Below, piece by piece: positions 25,554 to 36,481 of a stretch of 64,000 nucleotides of DNA. A program made the position numbers and the translations under genes. Numbering within the stretch: position 1 is the first letter of the stretch; every line of letters begins with the position of its first letter. The notes beneath the pieces are model-generated. The model was not told the origin of the DNA and did no database searches. It was given only the letters and a program-made list of their open reading frames with translations. This DNA comes from Vallitalea pronyensis (GTDB taxonomy: Bacteria > Bacillota > Clostridia > Lachnospirales > Vallitaleaceae): contig NZ_CP058649.1 in assembly GCF_018141445.1 (NCBI RefSeq), forward strand, positions 1,259,001-1,323,000, written 5' to 3'.

Positions 25554-26519
25554 CTAATTTCGTAAAGGCTCGGCAAAGGATTCTACAGGTGTGTTAGAAG
25601 CATATAATCGACCTTGATAAGCATGACGTAGGCGAAATGCTTTTAAGGTCTCATTTAGGACCATACGCTTGTTAGCACTCCACTTAGGGGCAATTAATAA
25701 AGACTTTGGTCCATCGCCAGTTATGCGGTGAATGACCATCCTTGGTGGTAAGCGCTCAATGTAATCAATGAGTAGGTTGATATACTCATGTTGGGTTAGG
25801 ATATGAAAGTTCTCCTTAAGATAATAATCCCCAAGGTCTGTATGCTTTAGGACATGAAGGAGTTGTAGCTTCACACCTTGTACAGGTTGGTTAGCTATGT
25901 AGTCAATGGTTTCTAGCATGTGTTGGGGCGTTTCATGGGGTAGTCCCAATATAAGATGAACAACCACATCGATATAGACATGTTTTAATTGATGAACAGC
26001 CTTTTCAAAACATGCAAGGTCATAACCCCGACGAATAAAGGCGGCAGACTCAGGGTGAATGGTTTGAAGACCTAACTCTACCCAAATTTTTTTCTTGGTC
26101 TGCATACCTGCTAACAAGGTTATAACCTGGTCATCTAAACAATCGGGCCTTGTAGCAATGGATAAGCCGACAATATCTGGATGGGAGAGTGCTTCTTTGT
26201 AGGTTTTTTCAAGATGTGTGAGGGAACCATAGGTGTTGGTATAAGCCTGAAAATAGGCAATATACTTATGGCCTGTTTTCTTAGAAGCCAACCGTCTTTT
26301 GCCTTCTTCAATTTGATCGTATATGGATAAGGATGGGGATGATGCAAAATCACCAGACCCACCCTCACTACAGAATATACAACCTCTTGTATCCAGTTTT
26401 CCATCACGATTTGGGCATGTAAAGCCCCCATTAATGGCTATTTTATAGACTTTTTCCCCATACAGTTCTTTTAAATAGTGATTAAGTGAATGATAGGGTT
26501 TATCTCCCCAATAATTCAT
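25554..26519 (-). CDS. TIGR01212-family radical SAM protein (YhcC-like)
   Basis: The 321-residue protein carries NGGFTCPNRDGKLDTRGCIFC, a CX7-12CX2C-type radical SAM cysteine motif shared by YhcC/TIGR01212 proteins, and the Elp3-like core (LSIATRPDCLDD; VELGLQT; DVVVHLILGLPHET). Function is unsettled for the family. ATG 26519 is preferred over GTG 26531 because AAGGA sits directly against the GTG. It overlaps the end of the upstream gene by 20 bases. No link to the RiPP island is implied. Confidence 0.87.
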   Translation of the reverse strand: MNYWGDKPYHSLNHYLKELYGEKVYKIAINGGFTCPNRDGKLDTRGCIFCSEGGSGDFASSPSLSIYDQIEEGKRRLASKKTGHKYIAYFQAYTNTYGSLTHLEKTYKEALSHPDIVGLSIATRPDCLDDQVITLLAGMQTKKKIWVELGLQTIHPESAAFIRRGYDLACFEKAVHQLKHVYIDVVVHLILGLPHETPQHMLETIDYIANQPVQGVKLQLLHVLKHTDLGDYYLKENFHILTQHEYINLLIDYIERLPPRMVIHRITGDGPKSLLIAPKWSANKRMVLNETLKAFRLRHAYQGRLYASNTPVESFAEPLRN

Positions 26520-26958
26520 AAGGTGTGCCACTTCCTTCTGATCTTTCTTTTTCTTTTGTAGAGCGAATTTTTTTACACAAGGCCACTAATTGACGCCACT
26601 CTGCTTCTGTTGATATATTTTTAACCATTTCAATGAACTCCAGTTTTATATTAAACAAAACGTTTTGTTTTACAATGGTCTCATCACCATATTTGACATT
26701 GAGAATCTTAGATATGACATTAATTGTATCATCTGGTAAGCTTCCAGGCAAGTAGGAATAGATACTGTCCAAAATCTTTTCTATGGCGTCATACTGTTTT
26801 TCAAAAGGATTACCTTTATAATGTTCAATGTAATGATTGAGGGATTGTATATCAAAAAAAATAACATTGTCAATGTCGGAGTAATCGTAATTAATGAGTA
26901 CATCTCTGAATTGATTGAGTTTATTTTCTAGTTCAATTTCGCTTATGATGTCTGTCAT
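26500..26958 (-). CDS. Hypothetical helical protein
   Basis: Not recognised. From the ATG at 26958 (AAAAGGGTG upstream) it has 152 residues, is acidic, and is predicted mostly helical (SEIELENKLNQFRDVLINYD; FDIQSLNHYIEHYKGN). A charged C-terminal tail (KKIRSTKEKERSEGSG) overlaps the next gene. The longer frame to 27099 would add a hydrophobic segment but lacks a ribosome site. Likely co-transcribed with the radical SAM gene. Confidence 0.6.
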   Translation of the reverse strand: MTDIISEIELENKLNQFRDVLINYDYSDIDNVIFFDIQSLNHYIEHYKGNPFEKQYDAIEKILDSIYSYLPGSLPDDTINVISKILNVKYGDETIVKQNVLFNIKLEFIEMVKNISTEAEWRQLVALCKKIRSTKEKERSEGSGTPYELLGR

Positions 26959-27164
26959 ATAATTCACCCTTTTATTTTTGTCTATATAGATAATATATGC
27001 GAGAGCCATTGAAATAAACAAACAAAAAAAACCACTTTTTTTAATTTCTTCATAAGAAAAAGAAAAAGTGGGACAATACATGGTATGGAAATATTTCATT
27101 GTTTAAAACGCAAAATTTTCAAATGAAAACATGTACGTGTACATACAATCATGACGGATTGTAT

Positions 27165-27803
27165 TTATTTGGATTTTTGGCTTTTAGCATAGAGTAAATA
27201 AGAATACACATAGAGATAGCCAATACTGATAAACATAAGGATTAAAAGAACGGTGATAGCCGTTTCACTTCTGATTAAACCACTTATAATAAAAAGAAGA
27301 CCATCAATCATAAACACATAACCACCGATATAGTGGGTTTTCTTCCAATTATCCTCATCAGCTAAAGCCCAGGGTGTTTTAATACCTACAAAATAGTTAT
27401 GACGAAATTGTGGCATATAATTACCCATAATGATAAATAATACACCAATACCTACAGGAACGATCAGATCAATATTAAGGTTTGCTCCCAGGGAAATAGC
27501 AATAACTGTCCAATTGATTAAAATAAGAAATAAAGTTGTGAAAAAAATAATTTTGGAATAGGCTGGACCATGCTTTTTGTAATTATCTCTACGAGGATCA
27601 ATATGCGGTAACACTTTTTTTAGGACAGCCAGTGCAAGTGGTAGAGCACCAATAATAAGCACCATGTATTTAGGATCATAGCGGTCCACTTCACCACGCA
27701 TATTCCAATGCATTGGCACTTGTTCCGGTAATCGATTGTAAATGATGAATGTACCTATAAGGGATAAAAGTGACAGTATAATCACCATGTTATTTTTTTT
27801 CAT
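27165..27803 (-). CDS. SdpI-family membrane protein (DUF1648)
   Basis: The 212-residue protein has about six membrane segments. The N-terminal DUF1648 block is NRLPEQVPMHWNMRGEVDRY, and the SdpI block is VGIKTPWALADEDNWKKTHYIGGYVF. In B. subtilis SdpI gives immunity to the cannibalism toxin SdpC and holds the repressor SdpR at the membrane. The gene overlaps the sdpR-like gene by 14 bases. No SdpABC toxin genes are nearby, so it may protect against foreign toxins or act only as a sensor. Confidence 0.88.
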   Translation of the reverse strand: MKKNNMVIILSLLSLIGTFIIYNRLPEQVPMHWNMRGEVDRYDPKYMVLIIGALPLALAVLKKVLPHIDPRRDNYKKHGPAYSKIIFFTTLFLILINWTVIAISLGANLNIDLIVPVGIGVLFIIMGNYMPQFRHNYFVGIKTPWALADEDNWKKTHYIGGYVFMIDGLLFIISGLIRSETAITVLLILMFISIGYLYVYSYLLYAKSQKSK

Positions 27804-28068
27804 GGGAATCATCCTTTCCAGTAAAATCATAGAACCATTTTATAATGGATTGAAATGATGTGGTATTAAGGGAATAGATAATATTTTGACCTTGACGCTC
27901 CGTAAAAACAAGCTTGGAGTTTTTTAATATATTCAAATGATGGCTGATAGAGGGTTTACTAATATTGAAAGAATCCGCTATATCGCCAGCAGTCATATCG
28001 CGTTCATATAATAATTCTAAGATCCTTCTACGCGTTGGATCAGATAAAGCTTTAAAAACATCATTCAT
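27790..28068 (-). CDS. ArsR/SdpR-type transcriptional repressor
   Basis: The 92-residue winged-helix protein contains FKALSDPTRRRILELL, the recognition helix region ADSFNISKPSISHHLNILK and the wing VFTERQGQNIIYSL. It has no metal-binding CxC motif, as in SdpR. AGGAGTGAT precedes the ATG. First gene of a two-gene operon with the SdpI homologue; a palindrome in its own promoter region suggests autorepression. Confidence 0.9.
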   Translation of the reverse strand: MNDVFKALSDPTRRRILELLYERDMTAGDIADSFNISKPSISHHLNILKNSKLVFTERQGQNIIYSLNTTSFQSIIKWFYDFTGKDDSHEKK

Positions 28069-28136
28069 GGTATCACTCCTGTGTCATAGCTTTTATTTAT
28101 CTACTTTTGAGAATGAAAGAGAAAGCTATTACAACG

Positions 28137-28158
28137 TATTTAGACGACTATCTAAATA
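28137..28158. promoter_or_regulatory. Likely SdpR operator
   Basis: TATTTAGA-N6-TCTAAATA is a perfect 8-bp inverted repeat about 70 bases upstream of the repressor gene start, with the size and spacing of ArsR/SdpR operators. A TATAAT-rich stretch lies next to it. Confidence 0.7.
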
Positions 28159-28297
28159 TACTACTTTTAATATAATATAACGTAGGATGAATGTCAACTA
28201 TAGAAAGTTGACATACCATTTAATCATACTCTATTAGATGTTTATTTTTTTAATCCCGTGGTCAGTTAATGTCAAACAGAAGCTACATATGAAATGT

Positions 28298-29455
28298 TTA
28301 ATGTTTTTTATTGACCAAAATAACGGCTTCAGCCACACGATCCGATACACCTTCATCAAAAGGTTTTGGTAATATATATTCTTCTGAAATGGCATCATCA
28401 GGTACCATAGAAGCGATAGCATAGGCAGCAGCAAGCTTCATTTCCTCTGTAATTTGCTTAGCACGACAGGCAAGAGCACCACGAAAGATACCAGGAAAAG
28501 CTAGGACATTATTCACTTGGTTAGGAAAATCAGAGCGACCTGTACCCATAACCCTTACACCTGCTTCTTTGGCTAAGTCTGGCATAATCTCGGGAACGGG
28601 ATTAGCCATGGCGAATACAATGGCATCTGGATGCATGGTAGAAACCATCTCTTCTGTCACAATACCTGGTGCAGACACGCCAATAAAGATATCAGCATCC
28701 ACAAGTGCATCTGCCAATGAGCCTCTATCCTGAGACGGGTTTGTTATCCGGGCAATTTCCTCTTGAGCCCAATTCATGTTAGGTGCACCTTCATATAATA
28801 TACCACTCTTATCACACATGAGCACGTTTTTGAAGCCTTCTTCAAGCATGAGTTTGCATGTAGCAATACCTGCTGAACCAGCCCCGTTAATGACCACTTT
28901 ACAATGTTCGGCTTTTTTATCCACAAGTTTTAACCCATTAATGACGCCAGCCAATACCACGATGGCAGTTCCGTGTTGGTCATCATGAAAAACAGGTATA
29001 TCCAAGGTCTCTTTTAAGCGTTTCTCAATTTCAAAGCATCGGGGAGCGGCAATATCTTCTAAGTTAATACCCCCAAAGGTAGGAGCGAGATAGGTTACGG
29101 TTTTAATGATTGCTTCAGTATCTGTTGTATCAAGGCATATGGGGATGGCATTGACGCCAGCAAATTCCTTAAATAGAACAGCTTTTCCTTCCATAACAGG
29201 CAGGGCAGCTTCAGGGCCAATATCACCTAGACCCAATACAGCTGTACCATCGGAGATAACCGCAACTGTATTGCCTTTGAAGGTGTATTTGTACACATCT
29301 TCTTTATGTTCATGTATGCGACGGCAAGGTTCTGCAACACCTGGGGTATAAGCGATGGATAGAGCATCTTTATTATCAACTTTTGACTTGGCAACGATTT
29401 CTAACTTTCCTTGCCACTTTTCATGTAAAACAAGGGATTTTTCATTTATATTCAT
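28298..29455 (-). CDS. NAD(P)-dependent malic enzyme
   Basis: The 385-residue short bacterial type catalyses oxidative decarboxylation of malate to pyruvate. Conserved blocks are [49 protein letters not shown] and [12 protein letters not shown], then the dinucleotide fold [18 protein letters not shown] and [13 protein letters not shown] 29455 is preferred (AGGTGGTG upstream) over GTG 29464. Monocistronic. Confidence 0.95.
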   Translation of the reverse strand: MNINEKSLVLHEKWQGKLEIVAKSKVDNKDALSIAYTPGVAEPCRRIHEHKEDVYKYTFKGNTVAVISDGTAVLGLGDIGPEAALPVMEGKAVLFKEFAGVNAIPICLDTTDTEAIIKTVTYLAPTFGGINLEDIAAPRCFEIEKRLKETLDIPVFHDDQHGTAIVVLAGVINGLKLVDKKAEHCKVVINGAGSAGIATCKLMLEEGFKNVLMCDKSGILYEGAPNMNWAQEEIARITNPSQDRGSLADALVDADIFIGVSAPGIVTEEMVSTMHPDAIVFAMANPVPEIMPDLAKEAGVRVMGTGRSDFPNQVNNVLAFPGIFRGALACRAKQITEEMKLAAAYAIASMVPDDAISEEYILPKPFDEGVSDRVAEAVILVNKKH

Positions 29456-29612
29456 ATTATCCACACCACCTATTCATGTAATGAACAGCCTTTCGATTTC
29501 CTTAGTGATAATCATATAACACATGTGAAAATATATCAAGATAAAATCATGAAAAATGTTGCTAACATCATAGGATTATATTATCCTATAATTAGGTGAA
29601 AAAGGAAGTTAT

Positions 29613-29641
29613 TTGACATATCCTAATACATCCGACATAGA
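29613..29641 (+). promoter_or_regulatory. Candidate glpK promoter
   Basis: TTGACA (29613-29618), 17 bases, CATAGA (29636-29641). Just upstream is ATAGGAT/ATCCTAT (29570-29576, 29583-29589), a possible regulator site. The -10 is weak. Confidence 0.45.
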
Positions 29642-29697
29642 CATGATATACCACTTTACAGATAGACATCAGCGTTATAGGGTAACGTACGTAATGA

Positions 29698-31206
<1,509 letters not shown>

Positions 31207-31226
31207 TACACATAAAGATAGACAGT

Positions 31227-31258
31227 AAAATAACCACATGTCACCATGTGGTTATTTT
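31227..31258. terminator. Terminator after glpK
   Basis: A perfect 14-bp stem (AAAATAACCACATG/CATGTGGTTATTTT) with a 4-base loop; it can serve both directions. The following 31259-31470 shows nothing else. Confidence 0.9.
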
Positions 31259-31470
31259 GATGAGGGGAGTATAAATAATTAATAAGGGGTTATATAGTGT
31301 ATATGATATGCATTGCTACATAATAAGAAGGGTAAACAACACAATCATATATTCACATTATAGTATATATTTTATAGGATTTCAACAAAAAAATTAAATT
31401 TTTATTAAAAAAATGATAAAAACATTAATTTTTGAGGACGAAACCTATAAAACATGGGCTTTCAGCCACT

Positions 31471-32541
31471 TTACATAATTTCTTCAATCTCTAGGTTATC
31501 CTGGTCTTTAAGGTCAATAATGTCAGAATCTACGTTGATGATGGGCTTAGAGGGGATTGAGGGATGTATAAAAATAATGGTACCTTCTTTACCATTGGTT
31601 AGACGCACTCTTCGATGAAGATAATTATAGGCAATATGCTCTAGAAAGACAAAGAGATATTCTGTGTCCAATAGTCCATAAGACTCTTGTTCAAAAAGTC
31701 GAATAACCTTGAAGGGTGATGTTTTTTCATGGTAGGAACGAACCGATGTCATGGCATCATAGATATCTGCAATGGTAATTATTTTAGCAAAGGGATGAAT
31801 TTGTTTATCTTGTAGACCAAGGGGGTATCCAGAACCGTCACTTTTTTCATGATGCATGAGTATACCCAGTTTAATGCTTTCTGATAAGGGAAGATGTTGG
31901 ATGATATGATAGCCTAGCTCTGAATGTTTTTTAATAATTGAGAATTCATGATCCGTGAGTTTGCCAGGTTTATTGATGATGGCTTGATCAATTGAGAGCT
32001 TGCCAATATCATGTAATAGACCAGCAATGGTTAGTTCTCTGATTTTTTCATGATGAAAGCCCAGCCACTGTCCAAAAATATAACATAGCATGGATACATT
32101 AAGGGAATGGGAATAGGTGTACTCATCCATACTCCTTAAATGATTCAAGTAATTAAATAACTCACTTTTAGTTTTTAAAACTTTTAATAAATCATGGCTT
32201 AATTCAAATAACGCGTCCATATCAACAGAACCACCATTCCCAATATGGTTAAGCTGTGATACCACTTCTTCTTTTTTTAAGTCATAGCGGTACTTAAAGT
32301 GGTTAAATTTTTCTGTGAAGGCTTCTTGGTCGTCTGTAAGATCAAAATATGTACGTTTAGGCGAGTAATCTTTGATATCCACACTTAAAATTTGATATAG
32401 ATTGAGTTTAAAAATATGATTTTGAGTCATTTCCGTATGGGCAGGAATTAGCAAAAGTCCATTATGTGTAACGACATCTTTAGCTAATGCCATACCCACT
32501 TGGATATTATGAATGCTGATTCTCTTAATGGCATAGTTCAT
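31471..32541 (-). CDS. HD-GYP domain cyclic-di-GMP phosphodiesterase
   Basis: The 356-residue protein has a complete HD-GYP domain: HSLNVSMLC, the metal-binding LLHDIGK (about 175-181) and HHEKSDGSGYP (about 230-240), ending with YDAMTSVRSYH. Such enzymes degrade c-di-GMP and control motility or biofilm. The N-terminal 130 residues (VGMALAKDVVTHNGLLLIPA) form the small beta domain common in stand-alone HD-GYP proteins. No membrane segment. AGAGGG precedes ATG 32541. Confidence 0.92.
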   Translation of the reverse strand: MNYAIKRISIHNIQVGMALAKDVVTHNGLLLIPAHTEMTQNHIFKLNLYQILSVDIKDYSPKRTYFDLTDDQEAFTEKFNHFKYRYDLKKEEVVSQLNHIGNGGSVDMDALFELSHDLLKVLKTKSELFNYLNHLRSMDEYTYSHSLNVSMLCYIFGQWLGFHHEKIRELTIAGLLHDIGKLSIDQAIINKPGKLTDHEFSIIKKHSELGYHIIQHLPLSESIKLGILMHHEKSDGSGYPLGLQDKQIHPFAKIITIADIYDAMTSVRSYHEKTSPFKVIRLFEQESYGLLDTEYLFVFLEHIAYNYLHRRVRLTNGKEGTIIFIHPSIPSKPIINVDSDIIDLKDQDNLEIEEIM

Positions 32542-32674
32542 ATTAAAACCCTCTTTCAATGTGAATGTATACTTACCCATATTATACCAAAAAAAACGTA
32601 GAGATTAAACAAAATATGACATTTATTTTAGCTATATACCTTTACCGTATAAGAAATCTTAATAGTGAATGAAT

Positions 32675-32703
32675 GTATAAAATATAAAGTTTAACACATA
32701 ATA
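32675..32703 (+). promoter_or_regulatory. Sigma-G/F-type forespore promoter
   Basis: GTATA (32675-32679) matches the -35 consensus GHATR; after 17 bases CATAATA (32697-32703) matches the -10 consensus CATAHTA exactly. It lies 33 bases before the small ORF at 32736. Confidence 0.65.
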
Positions 32704-32735
32704 CTACTGTAAAATTAGAAAAGGAGGAACTTCTT

Positions 32736-32918
32736 ATGGCTAAGTCAAGAAAAAACAAAGGTAACAAAAGTGGTAGTATGCAAGACAACTACAGCAGTAA
32801 TACAGAATTTAGCAAAGAGTTATCCGATAATCATGAGAATAACATGAAGGATAATATGCAAAACAACCATACACAAGACAACATGCAAAATAATGAAGAC
32901 ATGAACAACTGTAGATAA
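32736..32918 (+). CDS. Small Asn/Met-rich protein, possibly a forespore protein
   Basis: The 60-residue product is very hydrophilic. It has a basic start (MAKSRKNKGNKSGS), the block NTEFSKELSDN, and a C-terminal half made of repeated DNMQNN/NNHTQDNMQNNED units. AAAAGGAGG precedes the ATG. The TEFxxEL block and composition recall gamma-type or minor SASPs, and a forespore-type promoter lies in front, but I cannot assign a family. A long hairpin follows. Confidence 0.65.
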   Translation: MAKSRKNKGNKSGSMQDNYSSNTEFSKELSDNHENNMKDNMQNNHTQDNMQNNEDMNNCR

Positions 32919-32985
32919 TAATTGAAAAACAGTTGATGACTTCATATGCAGTGATTGACATCAAACATTCAGACACACGTTTATG

Positions 32986-33032
32986 ATAAGTCTATTATTT
33001 TCTAAGGCATACTTAGAGAGTAATAGGCTTAT
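32986..33032 (+). terminator. Long hairpin after the small protein gene
   Basis: ATAAGTCTATTA/TAATAGGCTTAT (32986-32997, 33021-33032; one G-T) with an inner CTAAG/CTTAG stem. A short T-rich stretch follows. Probable terminator. Confidence 0.6.
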
Positions 33033-33134
33033 TCTATTAGAGCAAGAATTTATGCTACCTTATAAGGGAAATAAAAAGTCCTAGCAGCTACTCGTGGTAT
33101 TCGGTATAATAAGAGAGAAAGGGTGATAGAGACA

Positions 33135-34301
33135 ATGGAAAAGCTATTGCAATTAATAGGTGAATCGATTTCACAGCATAAGGTTCGTCAAATTATATTA
33201 AGTAAAGTAAGGAAAAAGGATGAAGAGGCTTTTCAAAAAGTAATTATAAAGCCTGTCAATATAAAGGGACAAGTGATGTACCAGTTTTGTTACCAATATC
33301 CCAAAAAAGTATCTCATATCAATCTGGAAGGGCTTAAAGCCATAGATGCTTGTGCAGAACTCGTTCAAGATTACTTTCGACAAGTAAATATCTTTACCAC
33401 TGAGGCAGATTATCAAGGGATGATTAGTAAGAAAGGGAAGGTGCATCTGCAAAAAAAACCGCCAACGTGTCAAGAAATTGATACAGCTCATAATCGCACG
33501 AAGCATTATCTTTTATCTGAGGATACACCTTATGATTTTTTGGTTAAGTTAGGTGTGATGAATAAAGAGGGTAAAGTGTTGGCTCAGCGGTATGACAAAT
33601 TTAAGCAATTAAATCGCTTCTTAGAAATGGTTGCCGACTGCATGGCTTACCTTCCAAAAGATAGAACACTACATATCATTGACTTTGGGTGTGGTAAATC
33701 CTATCTGACATTTGCATTGTATCATTATCTGGTGAAACAACAGGGGTTAGCTGTTAAGATTACAGGACTGGATTTAAAAAAGGATGTGATACAGTTTTGC
33801 AATAAGATGGCTAGAGAGCTCAGTTATGAGGGACTTACCTTTATACATGGTGATATTCAGGATTTTGAAGGTGAAGATAAAGTGGATATGGTGGTAACCC
33901 TTCATGCCTGTGATACGGCCACAGATGCTGCACTAGCTAAAGCTGTGGGATGGGAAGCCAAGGTTATCTTATCTGTTCCCTGCTGCCAGCATGAATTATT
34001 GACACAGGTCCATCATCCTATTATGAAGCCCATGGAGAAACATGGTATTATTAAAGAAAAGTTATCCAGCCTTATTACCGACAGTGTCCGTGGTAATATC
34101 TTAGAAATTATGGGGTACAGTGTTCAGATGTTAGAATTTATTGATATGGAACATACACCTAAAAATATTCTTATTCGGGCTTTTAAAAAAGACAATTACA
34201 GTCAAGAAGCGGTTAAAACCTACAAAGCATTTAAAGATTTTTGGTCCATAGAACCTTATCTTGAAAAGGCAATGGGTGAAGCATTAGCCAGCAGACTATA
34301 A
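33135..34301 (+). CDS. SAM-dependent methyltransferase (Methyltransf_32 type)
   Basis: The 388-residue protein has a class I methyltransferase fold in its second half: IIDFGCGKSYLTFALYHYL (motif I, about 180), VKITGLDLKKDV and MVVTLHACDTATDAAL. It then has VPCCQHEL, typical of the PF13679-like family. The target (RNA or protein) is unknown. The N-terminal 130 residues form a separate domain. AAAGGG precedes ATG 33135; GTG 33123 is a possible alternative. Confidence 0.82.
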   Translation: MEKLLQLIGESISQHKVRQIILSKVRKKDEEAFQKVIIKPVNIKGQVMYQFCYQYPKKVSHINLEGLKAIDACAELVQDYFRQVNIFTTEADYQGMISKKGKVHLQKKPPTCQEIDTAHNRTKHYLLSEDTPYDFLVKLGVMNKEGKVLAQRYDKFKQLNRFLEMVADCMAYLPKDRTLHIIDFGCGKSYLTFALYHYLVKQQGLAVKITGLDLKKDVIQFCNKMARELSYEGLTFIHGDIQDFEGEDKVDMVVTLHACDTATDAALAKAVGWEAKVILSVPCCQHELLTQVHHPIMKPMEKHGIIKEKLSSLITDSVRGNILEIMGYSVQMLEFIDMEHTPKNILIRAFKKDNYSQEAVKTYKAFKDFWSIEPYLEKAMGEALASRL

Positions 34302-34431
34302 GACCATCCATACAGTTTATTTTCATTCTTTCCCTCAGTGTTATTTCCAGTATACTCACTTGTGAAATCTGCCGTCCAACAGCAGTAGCAAGCGTCGTAT
34401 TTGGTATGAAAAAATAATAATGAATTGTAAA

Positions 34432-34475
34432 TGATAATAGTTATTATTTACAATTCGTTATTGATGTGTTATAAT
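34432..34475 (+). promoter_or_regulatory. Peroxiredoxin promoter with PerR/Fur-like operator
   Basis: TTTACA (34447-34452), 17 bases, TATAAT (34470-34475). A near-perfect 35-base palindrome (34422-34456; outer arms GAATTGTAAAT/ATTTACAATTC) overlaps the -35. Its centre TGATAAT-A-GTTATTA has the 7-1-7 layout of PerR/Fur boxes. Peroxide- or iron-responsive repression is expected. Confidence 0.75.
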
Positions 34476-34562
34476 CCTTAATATAAAAGACACGACAGGA
34501 TGAGAATATTTTACAGAAAAACGTAAATACTTTTATAAAACACGTACAAGGAGGATTTATAC

Positions 34563-35084
34563 ATGGAAAGAATTGTAGGTAAAAAGGCGCCTGACTTTAA
34601 AATGGCAACAGCACTAGGTGATGGAACAGATTTTGGAAGCGTGGCATTAGATGACTATAAAGGAAAATGGTTGGTGTTATTTTTCTATCCACTAGATTTT
34701 ACATTTGTTTGCCCCACAGAAATTACAGGCTACAGCAAGAAGTATGAGGACTTTACAAAGTTGGGCGCAGATGTACTAGCTGTTAGTATCGATAGTCAAT
34801 ATTCACATCAAGCATGGATTAATGGTACACTCGGTCAGATTGCCTTTCCAATAGCATCTGATATGACCAAATCCGTATCCAATGATTATGGTGTATTACT
34901 TGAAGAAGAAGGTATAGCACTACGAGGTTTATTTATCGTTGATCCAGAAGGTGTTATTCGTTATTCTGTTATACATGACCTGAATGTAGGACGTTCAGTT
35001 GATGAAACATTACGTGTACTGCAAGCGTTACAAGCAGGAGGGTTATGCCCCGTTGATTGGACACCTGGTGAGAACATGTTATAG
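34563..35084 (+). CDS. 2-Cys peroxiredoxin (AhpC/TSA family)
   Basis: This thiol peroxidase reduces H2O2 and organic peroxides. The 173 residues contain [10 protein letters not shown] with peroxidatic Cys50 and GGLCPVDW with the likely resolving Cys162. The catalytic context FYPLDFTF and the [13 protein letters not shown] block are typical. AAGGAGG precedes the ATG. No AhpF partner is adjacent, so electrons probably come from a thioredoxin or rubredoxin-type system. Confidence 0.95.
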   Translation: MERIVGKKAPDFKMATALGDGTDFGSVALDDYKGKWLVLFFYPLDFTFVCPTEITGYSKKYEDFTKLGADVLAVSIDSQYSHQAWINGTLGQIAFPIASDMTKSVSNDYGVLLEEEGIALRGLFIVDPEGVIRYSVIHDLNVGRSVDETLRVLQALQAGGLCPVDWTPGENML

Positions 35085-35247
35085 AACAATGACTTATTAA
35101 ATAGGATTAAGCTGTCCTAAATTGGGATAGCTTTTTTTGTGTTGTTATAGTCAGATATAACTTTATATGTCTCAGCCTAGCCCTTACCATTGGTAAGGGC
35201 TGTACTACTAATGACCTGTGGAAGTCGTTTTCAATGATGGCTGAGCA

Positions 35248-36477
35248 TTAAGGTAAGTCGAAGTTAAATGCAAGATATTCATTGGTATGCATAGAATACA
35301 TATTAAAAATTAACGTATCATCGTTGGGCATGAGAAGGTCGTCTTTGGTATAGATTATTGTTACCCTATTATCACCTACCGGATACCCACCACTATCATT
35401 AGACCACGGAGCACTTAGAGAAAAATGGCCATTATTTTCAATAAAATATGTTATTTTATAACCTTTTCGTCCTTTTGAAGCGTTAGTCATTTCCATATAG
35501 TCATCAGGAATACCCCTTAAATCATTGGATATTTCTAAGATATTTATAGTCGGCAATCCCTCTATCTCAACAACTTTATCCAAGGATAAAGTACCTTTGT
35601 TTTTAGGATTGGGTAAATGGATGGTGATACCATCAGCAAATGGTTTGGGAAAACTTTTTGAAAGTATGCCGCCTCTAATACCGACTATTTCTTCTTGAGT
35701 TGGTTCTAATAGCTCATATTCATTCAAAAGACTTCCTTTTGGTATGGCTAAATGTTCTTGATTCTTTGAATCCACCAAGTAAATATCCCTTATTTCATAA
35801 TCAACATGATCGTATTTTTTAAAGCCATCCATGATAAGTGCAAAATTTTTGTAATCCTTTGATAGTGGTATCATATGTAAATTATAATGATCTTCCTTAT
35901 ATGTAATGATGTTTGAAATGGGTTTAGGTTTAACAAGATCAATGGTTATCTTTTCATCATTAATAGATAATGTAAAGTCTTTTGAGTTTTTAACATTACG
36001 GTAATAACCTTCTAAAGTAGTGTATGTATCAGTTTTATTATCAGCTGTTTGCTGGATAGCGTGTTCACCTTCAATCCTTTTACTTGTAGTGCTTATACCG
36101 TTTTCGATTTGTATGTCACCACAACAGATTAGGTTAACCTGATTTAACTCGATACTACTTTTATGTTTAATTCGGTAATAGACAGTATCTTTATAACGAT
36201 AGAAGGCTTGAATGGTATAGTTATCTTTGATGATTGGGTTTTCCAATATGCCGTATGCATCCATTTCATCCTCGTTTATGACGATACCATAAAAAACATT
36301 GTAAAAGAATGCTTTCGTCATCCCATATAGTGGACGAGCATTGACTATGAGTAGAACACATAAAAAACAGGCTAGTACACCTATTAGTCTTTTCTTAAAA
36401 CGAAATGGCGTACTATTGGATTCTAAAAGGGCTATATGTGTCTCATCAATGTATGCTCTAATTGATTTTTTATCCAT
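35248..36477 (-). CDS. Probable membrane anti-sigma factor
   Basis: The 409-residue protein has a short cytoplasmic N-terminus (MDKKSIRAYIDETHIALLES), one membrane segment at about 28-46 (LIGVLACFLCVLLIV) and a large external domain with many beta strands, related in layout to DUF4179-type anti-sigma proteins. GGGAGG precedes ATG 36477, four bases after the sigma gene stop, which argues for coupled expression and direct interaction. No zinc-binding HxxxCxxC motif is seen. The signal sensed is unknown. Confidence 0.65.
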   Translation of the reverse strand: MDKKSIRAYIDETHIALLESNSTPFRFKKRLIGVLACFLCVLLIVNARPLYGMTKAFFYNVFYGIVINEDEMDAYGILENPIIKDNYTIQAFYRYKDTVYYRIKHKSSIELNQVNLICCGDIQIENGISTTSKRIEGEHAIQQTADNKTDTYTTLEGYYRNVKNSKDFTLSINDEKITIDLVKPKPISNIITYKEDHYNLHMIPLSKDYKNFALIMDGFKKYDHVDYEIRDIYLVDSKNQEHLAIPKGSLLNEYELLEPTQEEIVGIRGGILSKSFPKPFADGITIHLPNPKNKGTLSLDKVVEIEGLPTINILEISNDLRGIPDDYMEMTNASKGRKGYKITYFIENNGHFSLSAPWSNDSGGYPVGDNRVTIIYTKDDLLMPNDDTLIFNMYSMHTNEYLAFNFDLP

Positions 36478-36481
36478 AAAT

